NCBI RefSeq assembly: GCF_028009165.1 | Contig: NC_079242.1 | Coordinates: 2,480,001-2,544,000 of the forward strand | DNA length: 64,000 nt | DNA from: Akanthomyces muscarius | Taxonomy: Eukaryota; Ascomycota; Sordariomycetes; Hypocreales; Cordycipitaceae | Direction: 5' to 3' | Shown here: positions 31,316 to 44,275 of the stretch, piece after piece | Layout of the letters: every line of letters begins with the position of its first letter | Position numbering within the stretch: position 1 is the first letter of the stretch | Notes under the pieces: model-generated | Database searches by the model: none | Seen by the model: only the letters and a program-made list of their open reading frames with translations | What the model was told of the DNA's origin: nothing | Translations under genes and position numbers: made by a program

Positions 31316-32359
31316 ATGACTTCAACCAACACTACTCCAATCTCAATCGCCTCTTACCCGCAGCGACACTTTGACAAAGTCATCGAAGCGTGCAACAAGT
31401 TTGATGGCGACCTGAGCACGACTTGGAAATTCTACATGCTCGACAACTCCCGGCCTGTGGGATTCATGAGGGAGGAATTCGCCAACAATATTCAATGGGG
31501 AATTGCTGCTTTCAAGGTCAGCAAAGAAGCGAAGACGATTCACCTGGATCCAACTCTGGTCCCTGGCGAAGACGCAACTGAGAGATGCCAGGAAGAGTTT
31601 ACAAAACTCTGTGAAATTAACAAGACGCGATTCGTTGACCTTGAGAAATGGCTGAACAGTAAGTCGAAGCCGGAATTCCAGGCTGTTAGATGGCTCGATG
31701 TGCCCGGGGCCATGTACAAGATGCCCACTCCGCTTCGAGGAATTTGTGGCATCGCGACAGCCGGTGTACATCTCAACGTATACACCGTCATCGGTCAACA
31801 ACGGCACATGTGGGTTTCGCAGCGGTCAATGAATTCCACTTATCCCGGTATGCTGGACCAAACCGTGGCTGGCGGCATGGATTACACGGATGACTACAAC
31901 CCCTGGGCTACGTTGGAGCACGAGGCCTCCGAGGAGGCCAAACTTGTTCTGGACACGGCAACCGAAAAGATGACCTACAAGGGCGTCGAGGTGGGCCTTG
32001 TCCGAGGGCCCTTCCGCATGACATTATACGACAAAAAGGATAAGAATGCGGGTGGCAACGAAGGCACCCTTGAGCCGAGTGTGTGTTTCGTGTTTGACAT
32101 GGAAGTGCCTGCTGACTTTGTCATGGTTCCCGGCGAGGACCAGTCATTCCAGTTGAAGTCCATGAAGGAAGTCGTGGACCAGCTTGGTGCAGGTCAGTGG
32201 AAACCAAACTCGGGCCTCGCCACGCTTGAATCCTTGCTGCGCAATGGTTACATTGTGGATAGAGGAGACGGTATGGTGGTGGAGCTTCAGAAGAAGCTGC
32301 AGAGAGGGCTTCCGATGCGAACTGCACATTGTGAGGAGGAGTATTCATTAGATGATTAG
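31316..32359 (+). CDS. Nudix-fold protein, DUF4743 / thiamine-pyrophosphokinase-related family, with degenerate Nudix box
   Basis: Intronless, 347 residues, similar in layout to yeast YJR142W and plant NUDT20/24. The N-terminal about 140 residues are the DUF4743 region (FVDLEKWLNSKSKPEFQAVR). The Nudix domain follows with LNVYTVIGQQRHMWVSQRS, then TYPGMLDQTVAGGM. The Nudix box at about 186-210 should read GX5EX7REUXEEXGU. Here the first Glu is Asp, two residues are inserted before the helix, and the REUXEE Arg is His (LEHEASEEAKL), while the metal-binding E..EE core remains. Family members hydrolyse damaged or modified thiamine diphosphates; whether this copy is active is open. The C-terminus is Glu-rich and ends YSLDD. 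Start chosen at the first ATG downstream of a TATA box. Confidence 0.85.
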   Translation: MTSTNTTPISIASYPQRHFDKVIEACNKFDGDLSTTWKFYMLDNSRPVGFMREEFANNIQWGIAAFKVSKEAKTIHLDPTLVPGEDATERCQEEFTKLCEINKTRFVDLEKWLNSKSKPEFQAVRWLDVPGAMYKMPTPLRGICGIATAGVHLNVYTVIGQQRHMWVSQRSMNSTYPGMLDQTVAGGMDYTDDYNPWATLEHEASEEAKLVLDTATEKMTYKGVEVGLVRGPFRMTLYDKKDKNAGGNEGTLEPSVCFVFDMEVPADFVMVPGEDQSFQLKSMKEVVDQLGAGQWKPNSGLATLESLLRNGYIVDRGDGMVVELQKKLQRGLPMRTAHCEEEYSLDD

Positions 32360-32517
32360 AGAGACTACTTGCAAGAGTTCGATAGTATGTATTGATTTTA
32401 TTGATTGTTTTTGACACAAGACTTCCCCGTGCTCCATCTAGTGTGGTGGTATCTCGTAGCTGGCGTGGCTTCGTCCCAGTCTTTTGTCTTTATACAGTTG
32501 AGAACACGGTGAAACGT

Positions 32518-34257
32518 TTATTTCGAGTGCTCGCCAACATTCTCCTTCCACCACTGCCGCCAATCTAAAACCGTTTGGTCCTTGCGGGCCTCTTCGGCCG
32601 CAAATACCATTGCGTGGCTACGGAGCGCCTCGTCCAGCGTGCAGCCAATGAACTCGTTCTGAGCCTTTTCAGCAGTCCAGCCCTTGTTCTTGACGGCATC
32701 GCATGCAGCGACAAACTGGCCAGTGAGACCCTGGTCACCACCGCCGTGACCGCCCGCGACATACTTGGGGTCGTGCTCCGTCTTCTCGCCCGTGGCAAAG
32801 TTCTCGACGGTGATTTTGTGGCCGTCGGCGTAAATCTCGCCCTCGTCGCCGTAGTAGTGGGTGAAGCGCTCGCAAATTTTCTTGGTCTGGGCGACCATGT
32901 GGAAGGTGACATGCTTGGCGGGCCTGTCCGTCTCGGGGAAAGAGATTGTGACAAACTGCTCGTCGTTGACGTTGTTGTCCGCCTCGAAGACGCAGCGGCC
33001 GTACCACTGGCGGGCAGCGACCTCCTCCTTGGGTGTTGATTCATCCCAGTCGGCCTCGAGCGCCTTGGTCATGGCAGCTTTCTTCTCGTCCATGGTCTTG
33101 TAGTCTTCGATATCGTGGACGACAATGTTAACTGGCATGCCCAAGTTGCCACCCTCCAAGCTGTAACGGTGCGGGCCAACATATAGGTTCTTGGCGGAGT
33201 ATTTGCAGCCAGAATCACTGAGGGGGCACTTCATGCAGTTGGTCGCATCACCAGCAGCCGCCGGCTTGCGACTCTTTTTGAAGAACTTGAGTCCACCCTG
33301 AGACGAGACCGTAGAGGGGAGATGGGGCTCTCCTTGGCCAGCCTTTTCGGGAGAGCAAAGCATCCAGAGAAGAAAGTCGACATCGTGGCAGCTCTTTGTC
33401 AGAAGCGATGGTCCAGAGGTTTGATCATTTCGCCAGTTACCACGGACAAATGAGTGGGAAAAGTGCCACCAGCCAACAGGCTCGGTGTGTACAACACTGC
33501 TGATATCGCCAATCACCTTGTCCTCGACGATGAGTTTTCTCAGGAGCATGTTGTGCTGAGTGTAACGGAGAACATGGCCGATGGAAAAGACATTTGTGGC
33601 CATGGTCGGTTTGAGGGCCTGGTACATCTTGAGGCAGGACTGGAGCGTAGTCGAGAGCGGCTTCTCGCACATGATGTGAAGGTTCAACGGAGCCAATCCG
33701 ACGATGACGGCCTCGTGCATGGCATCTTGAACGCATACAAAGGCGCCATCTGCACCAGGAGGGACGTTCTCTTCGCCGTCGGCAACACGCTTGCGGCGGG
33801 CGATTTCATAGTCCAGGTACTCGCTCCAGCCAGAGAACGACTGACCCTCTTTGGGCTGCTCGTCCTGCCAAATGAACTTTTTACCCAGATTCTCACGGCT
33901 AAATTTGAGAGGCTCGGCAACAGCAGAGACAACACCGTTGGTGAGCTTGTGGATAATGCTGGCGTAACCGTAGCCACGAGCACCGGCGCCGATGATGACA
34001 AAGCGCGGGGAGTTCTCAGTCTTTTTGTTGTTCAAGGGCTCCTCGTCCTTTTGTACCTTGGTGTCGTTGATGGTAGTACCGTTGGCCGCAGTGCCATTGG
34101 TGCTATTGGTATCATTGGTGTCGTTCTTCTTCTCGTCGGCGATGGGCGTGACAAGTGACGGAGGCATCTTGATGACGGACCCCCTTTTGGTAAGCTTGGC
34201 AAACGCATCCTTGATGGCCATCTTGATGGATATATGTGACCTTGGCACTTTAAACAC
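32518..34257 (-). CDS. GFO/IDH/MocA-family NAD(P)-dependent oxidoreductase
   Basis: Intronless, 579 residues. A polar Asn/Thr-rich leader (residues 1-83) precedes the Rossmann dinucleotide motif FVIIGAGARGYGYAS (86-100). Conserved family landmarks follow: MCEKPLS (196-202) with the catalytic-type Lys of EKP, and the LLTKSCHDVDFLLWM active-site helix (285-299) with the His-Asp pair. A three-cysteine motif C-x2-C-x6-C followed by KYSAKNLY lies at 341-359 in the substrate domain. The C-terminal part has GDEGEIYADG and a GGHGGGDQGL loop. Such enzymes oxidise or reduce sugars or inositols; substrate and cofactor preference cannot be read here. Start: ATG at 34257 is the first in frame; Met13 (MAIKDAFAK) is an alternative. 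The gene is convergent with the Nudix gene, only 158 bp between stops. Confidence 0.88.
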   Translation of the reverse strand: MFKVPRSHISIKMAIKDAFAKLTKRGSVIKMPPSLVTPIADEKKNDTNDTNSTNGTAANGTTINDTKVQKDEEPLNNKKTENSPRFVIIGAGARGYGYASIIHKLTNGVVSAVAEPLKFSRENLGKKFIWQDEQPKEGQSFSGWSEYLDYEIARRKRVADGEENVPPGADGAFVCVQDAMHEAVIVGLAPLNLHIMCEKPLSTTLQSCLKMYQALKPTMATNVFSIGHVLRYTQHNMLLRKLIVEDKVIGDISSVVHTEPVGWWHFSHSFVRGNWRNDQTSGPSLLTKSCHDVDFLLWMLCSPEKAGQGEPHLPSTVSSQGGLKFFKKSRKPAAAGDATNCMKCPLSDSGCKYSAKNLYVGPHRYSLEGGNLGMPVNIVVHDIEDYKTMDEKKAAMTKALEADWDESTPKEEVAARQWYGRCVFEADNNVNDEQFVTISFPETDRPAKHVTFHMVAQTKKICERFTHYYGDEGEIYADGHKITVENFATGEKTEHDPKYVAGGHGGGDQGLTGQFVAACDAVKNKGWTAEKAQNEFIGCTLDEALRSHAMVFAAEEARKDQTVLDWRQWWKENVGEHSK

Positions 34258-35141
34258 CTCTGGGTTGGATTTGAATCACCGGGCCAAGTGCGGAGAAGAG
34301 GAGGGGCCGCTGGGGGACATATATAAGAGTACGTAGAGGCGTCGGGATGCGGTGCCTAAATGGCATCTCCGGCGCGCTGTACCCGAGACCGGCATGACAG
34401 CTATCGGCGGCAGTAGTTTGTAGGTAATAGTTTGCAGATGAGCCAGCCACCACGTAGCGTATTCTGGACGAAGATGGTCAAGCATGAACGGGCTGGCGAA
34501 AATCCCCCCACCGTGAAGCGGGAGAGTATGGGAGCTGCCAGAAGTGGTGAAGCTTACAGCCAGCGAGACCAATGGGAAGAGCGCTATTGGGAATACGAAA
34601 CGTTGCGTCGCCCGCAGTCGCAGTGGGTTCCGGTCGCTGTCAGGGCTGCGTGTTGGCTGGACGTCCACTACAATACCCCGCTACCTTACCTACTGTACCT
34701 AGTTGCTGGGTACCTAGGTAGGTATTTAGGTAAGTAAGGTAGGTAGGTTGGTAGGTAGGTAGCCTGGAGCTTCGCGTGTTTAGCGGGGAACCCTGTAAGG
34801 TGAAACTTTCAGGCTGCGCAACCACTAAAGGCCCAGTAACTAGCCCACTAAAAGACCCTTGTAACTGCTCCGGTTGCCAACCAGCACCTCACCGCCTGAT
34901 GTCTTGGCCACTCCCATTCAACCCATTTTCCTTTCTCCTCTCCGGTAGTAGTAATAGTAGCGCCAACCGGCTCATCTTGACACACAGCCAGCCTTCCCTC
35001 TATACTAAATCGGACACATTGACCCCTGTATCTCATTCTCTATTGGTGCGGTCCCAGTACCCGAGTCCCGAGAACCACCCCAGCTGCAAAGCAACAAGCA
35101 AACGCCATCCGTGGACGGTTTTACTCACAGCCTGATACGCC
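34258..35141. other. Divergent intergenic region (oxidoreductase / REX2)
   Basis: 884 bp with a CATATATAAG box at 34318-34327 (a TATA candidate about 65 bp upstream of the oxidoreductase ATG, readable on either strand) and a dense GGTAGGTA cluster at 34700-34765. No gene seen. Confidence 0.55.
34700..34765. repeat. GGTAGGTA / TACCTA motif cluster
   Basis: At least eight overlapping GGTA(G/A)GTA-type units, including GGGTACCTAGGTAGGTA, in the divergent promoter of the oxidoreductase and REX2. Confidence 0.85.
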
Positions 35142-35804
35142 ATGCCTCCCAAAGCTGGTCCCTCAAAAGGCAATCCTCGCGGTGGTGTCACCGATGATCC
35201 TTTAGTATGGATCGATTGTGAGGTATGTCAAGCTATGTGCCCTTTGCGCAGAAAAATTACTGACACACTGTCCTGATAGATGACGGGCTTGAACCCGGAC
35301 ACAGAAGAAGTCATCGAAATCTACTGCATCTTAACAACAGGCAACATGGAGCTCCTCGACGAAGAGGGCTTTCATGCCGTTATCCATTTGCCAGAGTCAC
35401 GGATGAGCCAGATGGACGACTGGTGCACAAAAACACATGCTGGCTCAGGGCTGACTGCCGCCGTCCTTGCCTCCAAGTTGACACCAGAGGTTGCGGCGGA
35501 AGGTTTATACGAATACATTACCAAGTTCATCCCTGAACGGAAAAAGGCTCTGCTCGCGGGCAACAGTGTCTATGCAGACCGAGGATTTCTGCGCAAGGAG
35601 CCCTACACAAAGGTCATGAAGCATCTGCATCATCGCATTTTAGATGTAAGCGCAATCAAGGAAGCCGCTAGACGATGGTGCAGCGAAGACATTCTCGCCA
35701 ATGTACCCGTCAAAAAGGCCAAGCACAAGGCACGAGATGACATTTTGGAAAGCATTGAAGAGGCCAAGTACTATCGAAATGCAATCTTCAAGCGAGAGGA
35801 GTAA
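35142..35804 (+). CDS. REX2: Oligoribonuclease, DEDDh 3'-5' exoribonuclease
   Basis: Two exons (35142-35222, 35280-35804; phase 0) give 201 residues. Exo I WIDCEMTGL (from residue 23; catalytic Asp and Glu) is split by the intron right after Glu. TEEVIEIYCILT and LPESRMSQMDDWCTKTHAGS follow. Exo II is GNSVYADRGFLRK and Exo III is KHKARDDILESIEEAKYYR with the conserved His and Asp. The enzyme removes the last nucleotides from very short RNAs; in fungi the orthologue is often mitochondrial. No presequence is visible (MPPKAGPSKGNPRGG is basic but short), so cytosolic/nuclear or dual location is possible. It is followed head-to-tail by phosphoglucomutase. Confidence 0.94.
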
Positions 35805-36361
35805 GCCGCTTGGCAGGAAAAGTCTTTGGATAGCGTTACAAGGTATATAATATATTGGATAGAATTATGTGCACCTTGCCAGCTATATTGGTGATGTACC
35901 GCCTGAATGATGTGGTTATGTCACCAGGTTTGCCCACATGCAACACAACGCCTTTTACAGCAAGATCTCTGGCACGATGCCTTGATAACAACCAACAATT
36001 CGCCTGCAGTCTTACCAGTTTGGTCCAAATACCTGCTTCCCAATAGCGACAACACGTGCACTGTGGCGGTGTACCAAGAATCCCAGTAGCTGCACAGTGC
36101 GGATCTTGGGCTTCACCGCACGGCACTACTGACGTTGTGCCCCTCATTCATCCCACCCAACGGAACCCCACCATTGGACGATTTGACGACGAAGCTAATG
36201 ACAGCTTCCCACCTCTTTGTCGCCTCTTTTTCTCTCAATCAATCTCCTTGTTTTTCCTTCTATTGTCTCTTTCCGTGAGTCTGCTTCCTCAATGCACAGT
36301 TCCTCCGCTCACCTGCTCACCAAACTTGCTCTACTTAGCTGCTCAGCACCGACACGCCACC
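35805..36361. other. Intergenic region REX2 / phosphoglucomutase
   Basis: 3' flank of REX2 and CT-rich promoter/5' UTR of phosphoglucomutase (TTTTTCTCTCAATCAATC). No further gene seen. Confidence 0.55.
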
Positions 36362-38265
<1,904 letters not shown>

Positions 38266-38675
38266 TTTCCGTGACGTTACAAGGTTTATATGACGAAATG
38301 AAGGAGCATATTTGACGGCAGAAATGTGTTTGTGAGCAAAGCCAAACTATCAACTACGAAAAATAAGAAAGCGTTACACGCAGGAGTAAGACTATGCTCA
38401 TTTTGATGGGAGTTGTCATTGAAATTCGTAAACATCGTATATATAAGATTGAGATGAATGATGCGCCAAGTCATGATCCAGGGTATAACTAACTATTCGT
38501 AAAATGCTGGTTCCGCTTGTGAAGAGGGAAAAAAAGAACCAAAACTCCATTGACTTTTTTTCGGTGCCCCAAAAACACCACCACATTGATTGAACCTTTT
38601 AATATGCAGATTGCGAGATGACGCTTCAAGTAGAGTAACGCTAGAGTATTCTGCATGACCCATCGAAGATGTGTT
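38266..38675. other. Convergent 3' intergenic region
   Basis: AT-rich flank between phosphoglucomutase and the nine-exon gene; nothing seen. Confidence 0.55.
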
Positions 38676-40616
38676 TCAACTGGCGATTGTCTGGGTTTCT
38701 GTTAGCTCAAAACTCTGATCAAACGAATAAAAATATGTCTTGCTCGCATCTTACCCTGCCTATGCCTAAACGTAATCTCAAAACACCGAGGGTTGTGTTT
38801 GCTGGTAAGGTAGCGGTCGCCAAAGGTGTACAGCGATGTGTCGTAGATGATGAGCTTGTAGTCGCCTAGGCACTCCATCTGCGGCTTTGCTTTGCGATTG
38901 CTGACTGGATTGCATCAGCACATTCCAGCTCGACATTGGCTCAGAAGTCTGGATAGAAACTTACAAAATATTGTCCATGCGGGGGTATATGCCTGGTACC
39001 GCTCGCCGTTGGCAACGCACGCGTAGAGACGCTTGGTGCCTGTGAGGTCGTCCCGGTAGATGGCCAGCTTGTGCCGCACGCCATTGTCTTTGATGTCTCT
39101 TGCATCGGAGTGAAGTCAGCAAATGGGTGTACTTGTAAATCTTTGCTTCTTTTTTTTAAACATACGTTTCCCATATTCGCGTGTCGTCTCGGAAGACGGC
39201 TTCGTCGTGGCTTATAGCTTTTGCTGCCATACTAGTCTGGGCCTTGAGGGAGAGAAGCGTGCACTGAATAACGACCAGCTCTGCCAAAGTTTCATTTTAG
39301 TATTAGCATCACATGGTGGGGCTGGCATTGCCTCGCAGAGCTGAAATACCTTCGAAGAACTGAAAATGAAGGACAGCCCAGTGGATGAAGCCCTCCTGGC
39401 TGGGGCTCCATCTGCTGAGATGCAGCTTGGTCTCGCTGCGCCTGATACGAAGGTCGGCCAGAGGCCGGCATTCGTACAACGGTACATTCTCAAGCAGGGT
39501 GCGCAGCATAACGTATGGTAGTCTGTTGGTGCGGTCGATGAGGACCGTAACGGAGAGCGCATCGTTATCAAAACCCCTGGTTGAAGTCAGTAACAGAACT
39601 CAAAGGAGGCGCGGCGCCAAGTTACACACCTTCGGAATAAGAACTTCGACTTGTCTGGAATTCCTGTCCTGTTCCAATGAGTATATGGCCCGAAGGAATT
39701 CGAGCTATGCAGGTTAGCGTAAATCACCGGCCTCAGTGAAAGCGGCTGTATACATACAGGCATCCTTCTTCAAAAGCGCTGGCGACTTCGGGTCTGCGAT
39801 CGACGGTCTCAATAACCCAGTGCTCGATAAAAGACTTTTAAAGGTTAGAAGGCATGCATGAGGTGACGATGGCGGTGGGCTCACTTGTCGTCGAACTCGG
39901 GCGGCTGGTAACTCGTTCAAGGGATAAAAGACGGTGCTGAGCTCCTGTGGGAGCGCTTGGGGATGCATGTCAGTAATCATAACAAGCAAATCATGCAAAC
40001 TGAACCTACGCATTCCACTATCTTCTCTCAGATCCATCATCTGAACGCGAAGTCCCTCTGCCTTTCTCCAATCGAACTTGGGAGACCTTGAAGGGTAGCG
40101 TAGATGTTAGCTTACCGTGGCGGTTGCGGATGGCGGGCAAAAGTTTCTGACAACAAAAAAAACATACTGTATAAGGCCCAAGAACAAGTTGTCAAAGAAT
40201 TTCGTGTACAGCTTGAAGCGCGCCTCCAGCTCCAGCTTCTGATTGCTCTCGTCAAACATGGTGTCCAGGAGGTGATCCCAGCCCGCGTCGTCCAGCCGCC
40301 TGTGGCCGGGGCACAGGATCTGGATGTCGTCGAGCGTCTTGGAAATGGACGGCAGGACCATGTCGAGGTGGTTGAGGAAGTAGTAGACGGACTCGGGGTG
40401 CAGGGGGAAGAGGTCGGCAAAGGCGAGCATGGCGCCGCGCAGGTCGTGCACCTGCTGGCAGACGCGCTTGAGCTCGAGGGCGGCGGCGCGATGGAGGGTG
40501 CGGCCGAGGCTCGACAGAAGCTGGGTGACGGTGGCGCACTTGTCCGACTCCCAGTAGAGGGCGTTGAGGAGGGTCGTGTCGATGCCATGGGCGGAGCGGT
40601 GGCCGGCGGCGGGCAT
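38676..40616 (-). CDS. Fungal protein of unknown function, nine exons, 483 aa
   Basis: Nine exons (40616-40168, 40086-39885, 39834-39758, 39704-39630, 39576-39350, 39280-39166, 39098-38965, 38904-38755, 38698-38676) join in one frame of 483 residues with consistent phases and branch points. I do not recognise the family. The first third is helical (LNALYWESDKCATVTQLLSS, LGRTLHRAAALELKRVCQQV). The middle has basic, Trp/Arg-rich stretches (ARVRRQSFIEHWVIETVDRR). Then come beta-like segments ALSVTVLIDRTNRLPYVMLR, CRPLADLRIRRSETKLHLSR, a helix HWAVLHFQFFEELVVIQCTL, and another beta-rich part (RHKLAIYRDDLTGTKRLYAC, MECLGDYKLIIYDTSLYTFG). No signal peptide or membrane segment. The start at 40616 has a better context (CACC ATG) than the in-frame ATG at 40634. 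The last exon adds only seven codons. Confidence 0.82.
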
Positions 40617-43600
40617 GGTGACTCGGAGCCTCATCAGACGTGCAAAGACCGGCTGGCCGGGGGGGACGAGTATGCGGCTGTCTAGTAGCCAAGTCCGGGT
40701 TTCCTGTCCTCGGGGGGGCTTTCAGCTTTTTTTATAGGTTTTTCTTTTTCTTAGTTGCAATCCTGCGATGGTCTCTGACACAGCATGGCGCTGTGTAAGC
40801 TCGTGAATACCCACGAAGCCCGGATGCTGTGTAATTAATTACCTGCCGGTCCGGTTCCGGTGGTTTGGCGCGAAAGTCGTTGGTTCACAGTGGGCGGTTG
40901 GGTGCCAATAATTATGGCCAATTGGACAGATGCGTGGACCAGAAGAGGCGCGGAACAAGGTCAGATGGTTTCCGAGGACAGTTTCTCGACTGCCGAGGGG
41001 GGGAACAATGGCCGTCGGAGGTAGTATAAGAGCCAAAGGAAGAAGGTAAACCAAAGGCTGAGGAAGAAAGTAAGAGAAAAAAAGTACAAAGTGCTGGCCA
41101 CAAGGCTGGCTGTACTAGCCTGTAAGAGACTCAGTTGATAGGTACCCCCACGAACAGTACACTGGATACCTATTCTGACGGGAGAGCGGGATTAGATGGG
41201 CGAGAAAACTCTGATTCGCCAGATGAATGGCAGGGATCAGAGAACAAGGAGGGGGGGAAAAGAAGAAGAAGGAAATCGTGATGGCACGGTAGTGCGTGAT
41301 CTGCTCCTCATATGTCAGTCAAAACAGCGTTCTCGTCCCACGCACAACCCGAGCGACCGGGGCCCAGAAAATTGGCACACGTACAATGCAAGGCCAACAA
41401 ACAAGGGGACCACACCGCCCGCGCTGGCGCTGCGTCAAGATGAAGTCTGATTTGACGATTTCCGTCTGGGGGGAGAAGGCCGCGGCGGCAGGAGGGGCGC
41501 GGAGAGGGTACGGCTGGGCGCTATGTATGTGTGATGTGTTGTAAGTGTGTGGTGGCGGCGGGCGGAACGAGATGGGCCAGTCGGTCCAGCAAGAGAGAGA
41601 AAAAATCGAGATTGGAAAAAAGACGGGTAAAGTAAATCATTCGGCCTGGTCTTTTCGCTTCTGTCTCTGGGGCGCTGAAGCGTGGTGACGACCTACCTAC
41701 TTTTGCGAACCAGACCGTTGTGGGACTGGGACTCTGGGCTGGCGGCAGAGCTGCTGGCTGCAGCGTGGACGCTTTGATGCAGTGGCGTCGACGACGATGG
41801 GGGTGATGGAATGCAAACACGTCTCAGAGGTTGCTGGAGGACTCGTCTTTTTATCCTTCTTCTTCAAGTCGCAATCCTACATGTCAAGACTTGGAGGCCT
41901 TTTCTTCTCCGTACAGGGCTGTGATCGGGGGGCCTGTAAACTAAAGATTACCGACTTGGCTACTTACCTGGGGTGCACAAGCCCGTCAGCCTTTCCCCCG
42001 GCAGCGGAAGCTGGTGGCTGCCGAGAGAGCCCAACTGTTCCCCGAAAGAGCTCCTGGCAGCCTCTTCACCACCTAGCTCTCTCGCTATTTCCCGGATTTA
42101 ACAAACGAGCTCGTCGAAATCGGCCTCGGCTCGTTCAAGACCATGGCCGCGTGCATGTAATTGTCTACTCTAGTGCCTCCCGTCTGTTGGCTGATGTTGC
42201 TGTCTTGCCCCCTTGATAATGGTGATGAAGTAGACGCCCAATATTTGCCACTCCGGCACACCAAAAAAAATATTGGTATTGTATCCATCGTATCTGTGTT
42301 TCTGGTGGTCATTTCTCGCCAGCGTTTTACAATCAGGACAATGGGCTGCATTAGCTTCGGTCTGGTGGCGGCGGGAGAGCACAACGCTCACTGGCAGTAA
42401 AAGAGCCCAGGCCTTGCCGATCGAGACGGGGCCGGAGGGGCGTGCCAATGTGGCTAGGACAGTGCTTATTGCTTGCAGCAATTTAAAATTCTTTATTTCG
42501 TTCTTTTGTGCTGTCTTTTCATTGGTCTCGCTCGTCTACGATGCCGCCAGATTGGTTCGACTGTGGGAACCTAGAAAAGGCGTCCAAGGCTCCAGAATCA
42601 AGGCGGCCAAATAACTTGCATTCTTTTTTTTTTGTTTCACGCGTCATATGTCTTTGAAAGAATGAACAGATGATCAGATCATGCGATTCGCGCTAATAAG
42701 AACCATTTATGCGACATTCGTTCATTTGCATCGCTTCCAGCCGGGAGGGATGCTTTGCATGATGACCTCAGCCACCGCCGGCTGCTTGCACCGCCCCCTC
42801 AAGCCTTGTGTGGCTATGACCGCGAGGCTGACAAGCATCCATTTCCTCCCTCTCCCACGGCCTCCGAGGTAAACGATGCCAACCAAGGGATGCTGACAGA
42901 ATCACCACCCGAGCAACGAGTAGCTTTTTCGAAGGACTAGCTCGGATCGATGTAGAGCCTTACCATCGCGTTGAAATACTCGAGTAAGAAGCATGCTTTG
43001 CTGCCTGCCCATGACCACATATCGTGAGGAACCTCGGCGCTTGTATCGCTCCTCAGATAGGCCCAATCCACACGGCAGTATGTAGCTACCCACACCGTAC
43101 CAAACTGTCGGGACAATGCGAAACGCCAACGCAAAAGAAGAAGTTGGGCAGGCGAGGGAATAAAAAAATACCCCCCAATTCCCAGGCTCTCAACCGGGGT
43201 GGGGAGGGGGACGCCCAGTACCATCGCCGCTGTAAGCGCCCGCGTTGGTGGCCTCACAGCCGCCCGCTCACGGGAGGGGCCGCAGTCCCCCTCCCCCCGG
43301 CCCATCCACATGCCTGGCCCCTTGCATTGGTGCCAGTACTTTTCGCCACGGGTTCATATTGCTTTGAGAGGTTGAAGAGGACGGTAGCGGCCCAGTGGGG
43401 AGGCGCGGGTGAGCGCAGCGTGGCTGCATGTTGGTCCATCAGGTGAGCTATTGCCGCTGTGGTATAATTAGGAGGGTACCTGGCTTGGAGCAGGTCGGCA
43501 TCACCTTTACCCAATTTGACATTGGCCTGATGTTGGCTTAGCTCATGTGAAAGAATAAGCCTGCAGAGGAATCAGGAGGCCGCTGCTCCATGCAGCTTGT

Positions 43601-43928
43601 CATGGAGCAGACCATAGATGGCCCACAGCTTGGACCAACATTCGCAGACACATAGTCACACAAGATGGAATCAGAGAGGACAAGAGTAACTGTTGATACA
43701 AGTTTCATTCATAGTCTCATTGCGATATTATAGTGATTGGGCCATTGTCAGACCATCTGTCACGACATAAAAGCTAAGAGACCTTGTCCGTGTGGTTCCG
43801 GTACCGGATAATAAAAAGCAACCAAAAAATACAATCCATCCCGTTGCGGTCATACAACACCTCCCTTCCCAGATACAAAGGAAATTAATAGAAAGCGACG
43901 TGGCTAGAGATTACAAAGGCGTATACAT
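40617..43928. other. Intergenic region, 3.3 kb
   Basis: Between the start of the nine-exon gene and the 3' end of NHP6. An ATG-less open frame on the plus strand at about 42672-42940 (ending PPEQRVAFSKD, TAG) has protein-like content but no splice partner that I can find. Otherwise no supported gene. Confidence 0.5.
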
Positions 43929-44275
43929 TTAAGACGAGTTGTAGGCAGCCTTCTCATCCTCGTAGCGCTTCTTGTCAGCAGCAGCCTTGGCCTCGTAGGG
44001 GATGCGCTGCTTCTCGGAGAGGGCCTTCCAGCGCTCACCGAGGATCTTGCCGACCTGTCCGAACGACACACCAGGGTTCTCCTCACGGACGTTCTCACGC
44101 TGCTCGTTGGCAAAGAACATGTAGGCGGAGAGACCACGCTTGGGGGCGTTAGGGTCTGGCATTGTTAGCATGAATGCATCATGAGCTGGTGATGGAACCG
44201 TAGAGGCTTACCCTTCTTGGCGCGCTTCTTCTCGACGCGAGCTCCACGCTTAGGGGCAGCAGCAGCCTTGGGCAT
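43929..44275 (-). CDS. NHP6: NHP6-type non-histone chromosomal protein (single HMG box)
   Basis: Two exons (44275-44212, 44155-43929) give 96 residues. A basic N-terminal arm, [20 protein letters not shown], is followed by one HMG box (about 22-93): [20 protein letters not shown], then [20 protein letters not shown] and [16 protein letters not shown]. This is the abundant HMGB-type DNA-bending protein that helps FACT, Pol III transcription and chromatin remodelling. The splice falls just before the box (KK/DPNAP), as in other filamentous fungi. The upstream region is 5.3 kb without a gene. Confidence 0.96.
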
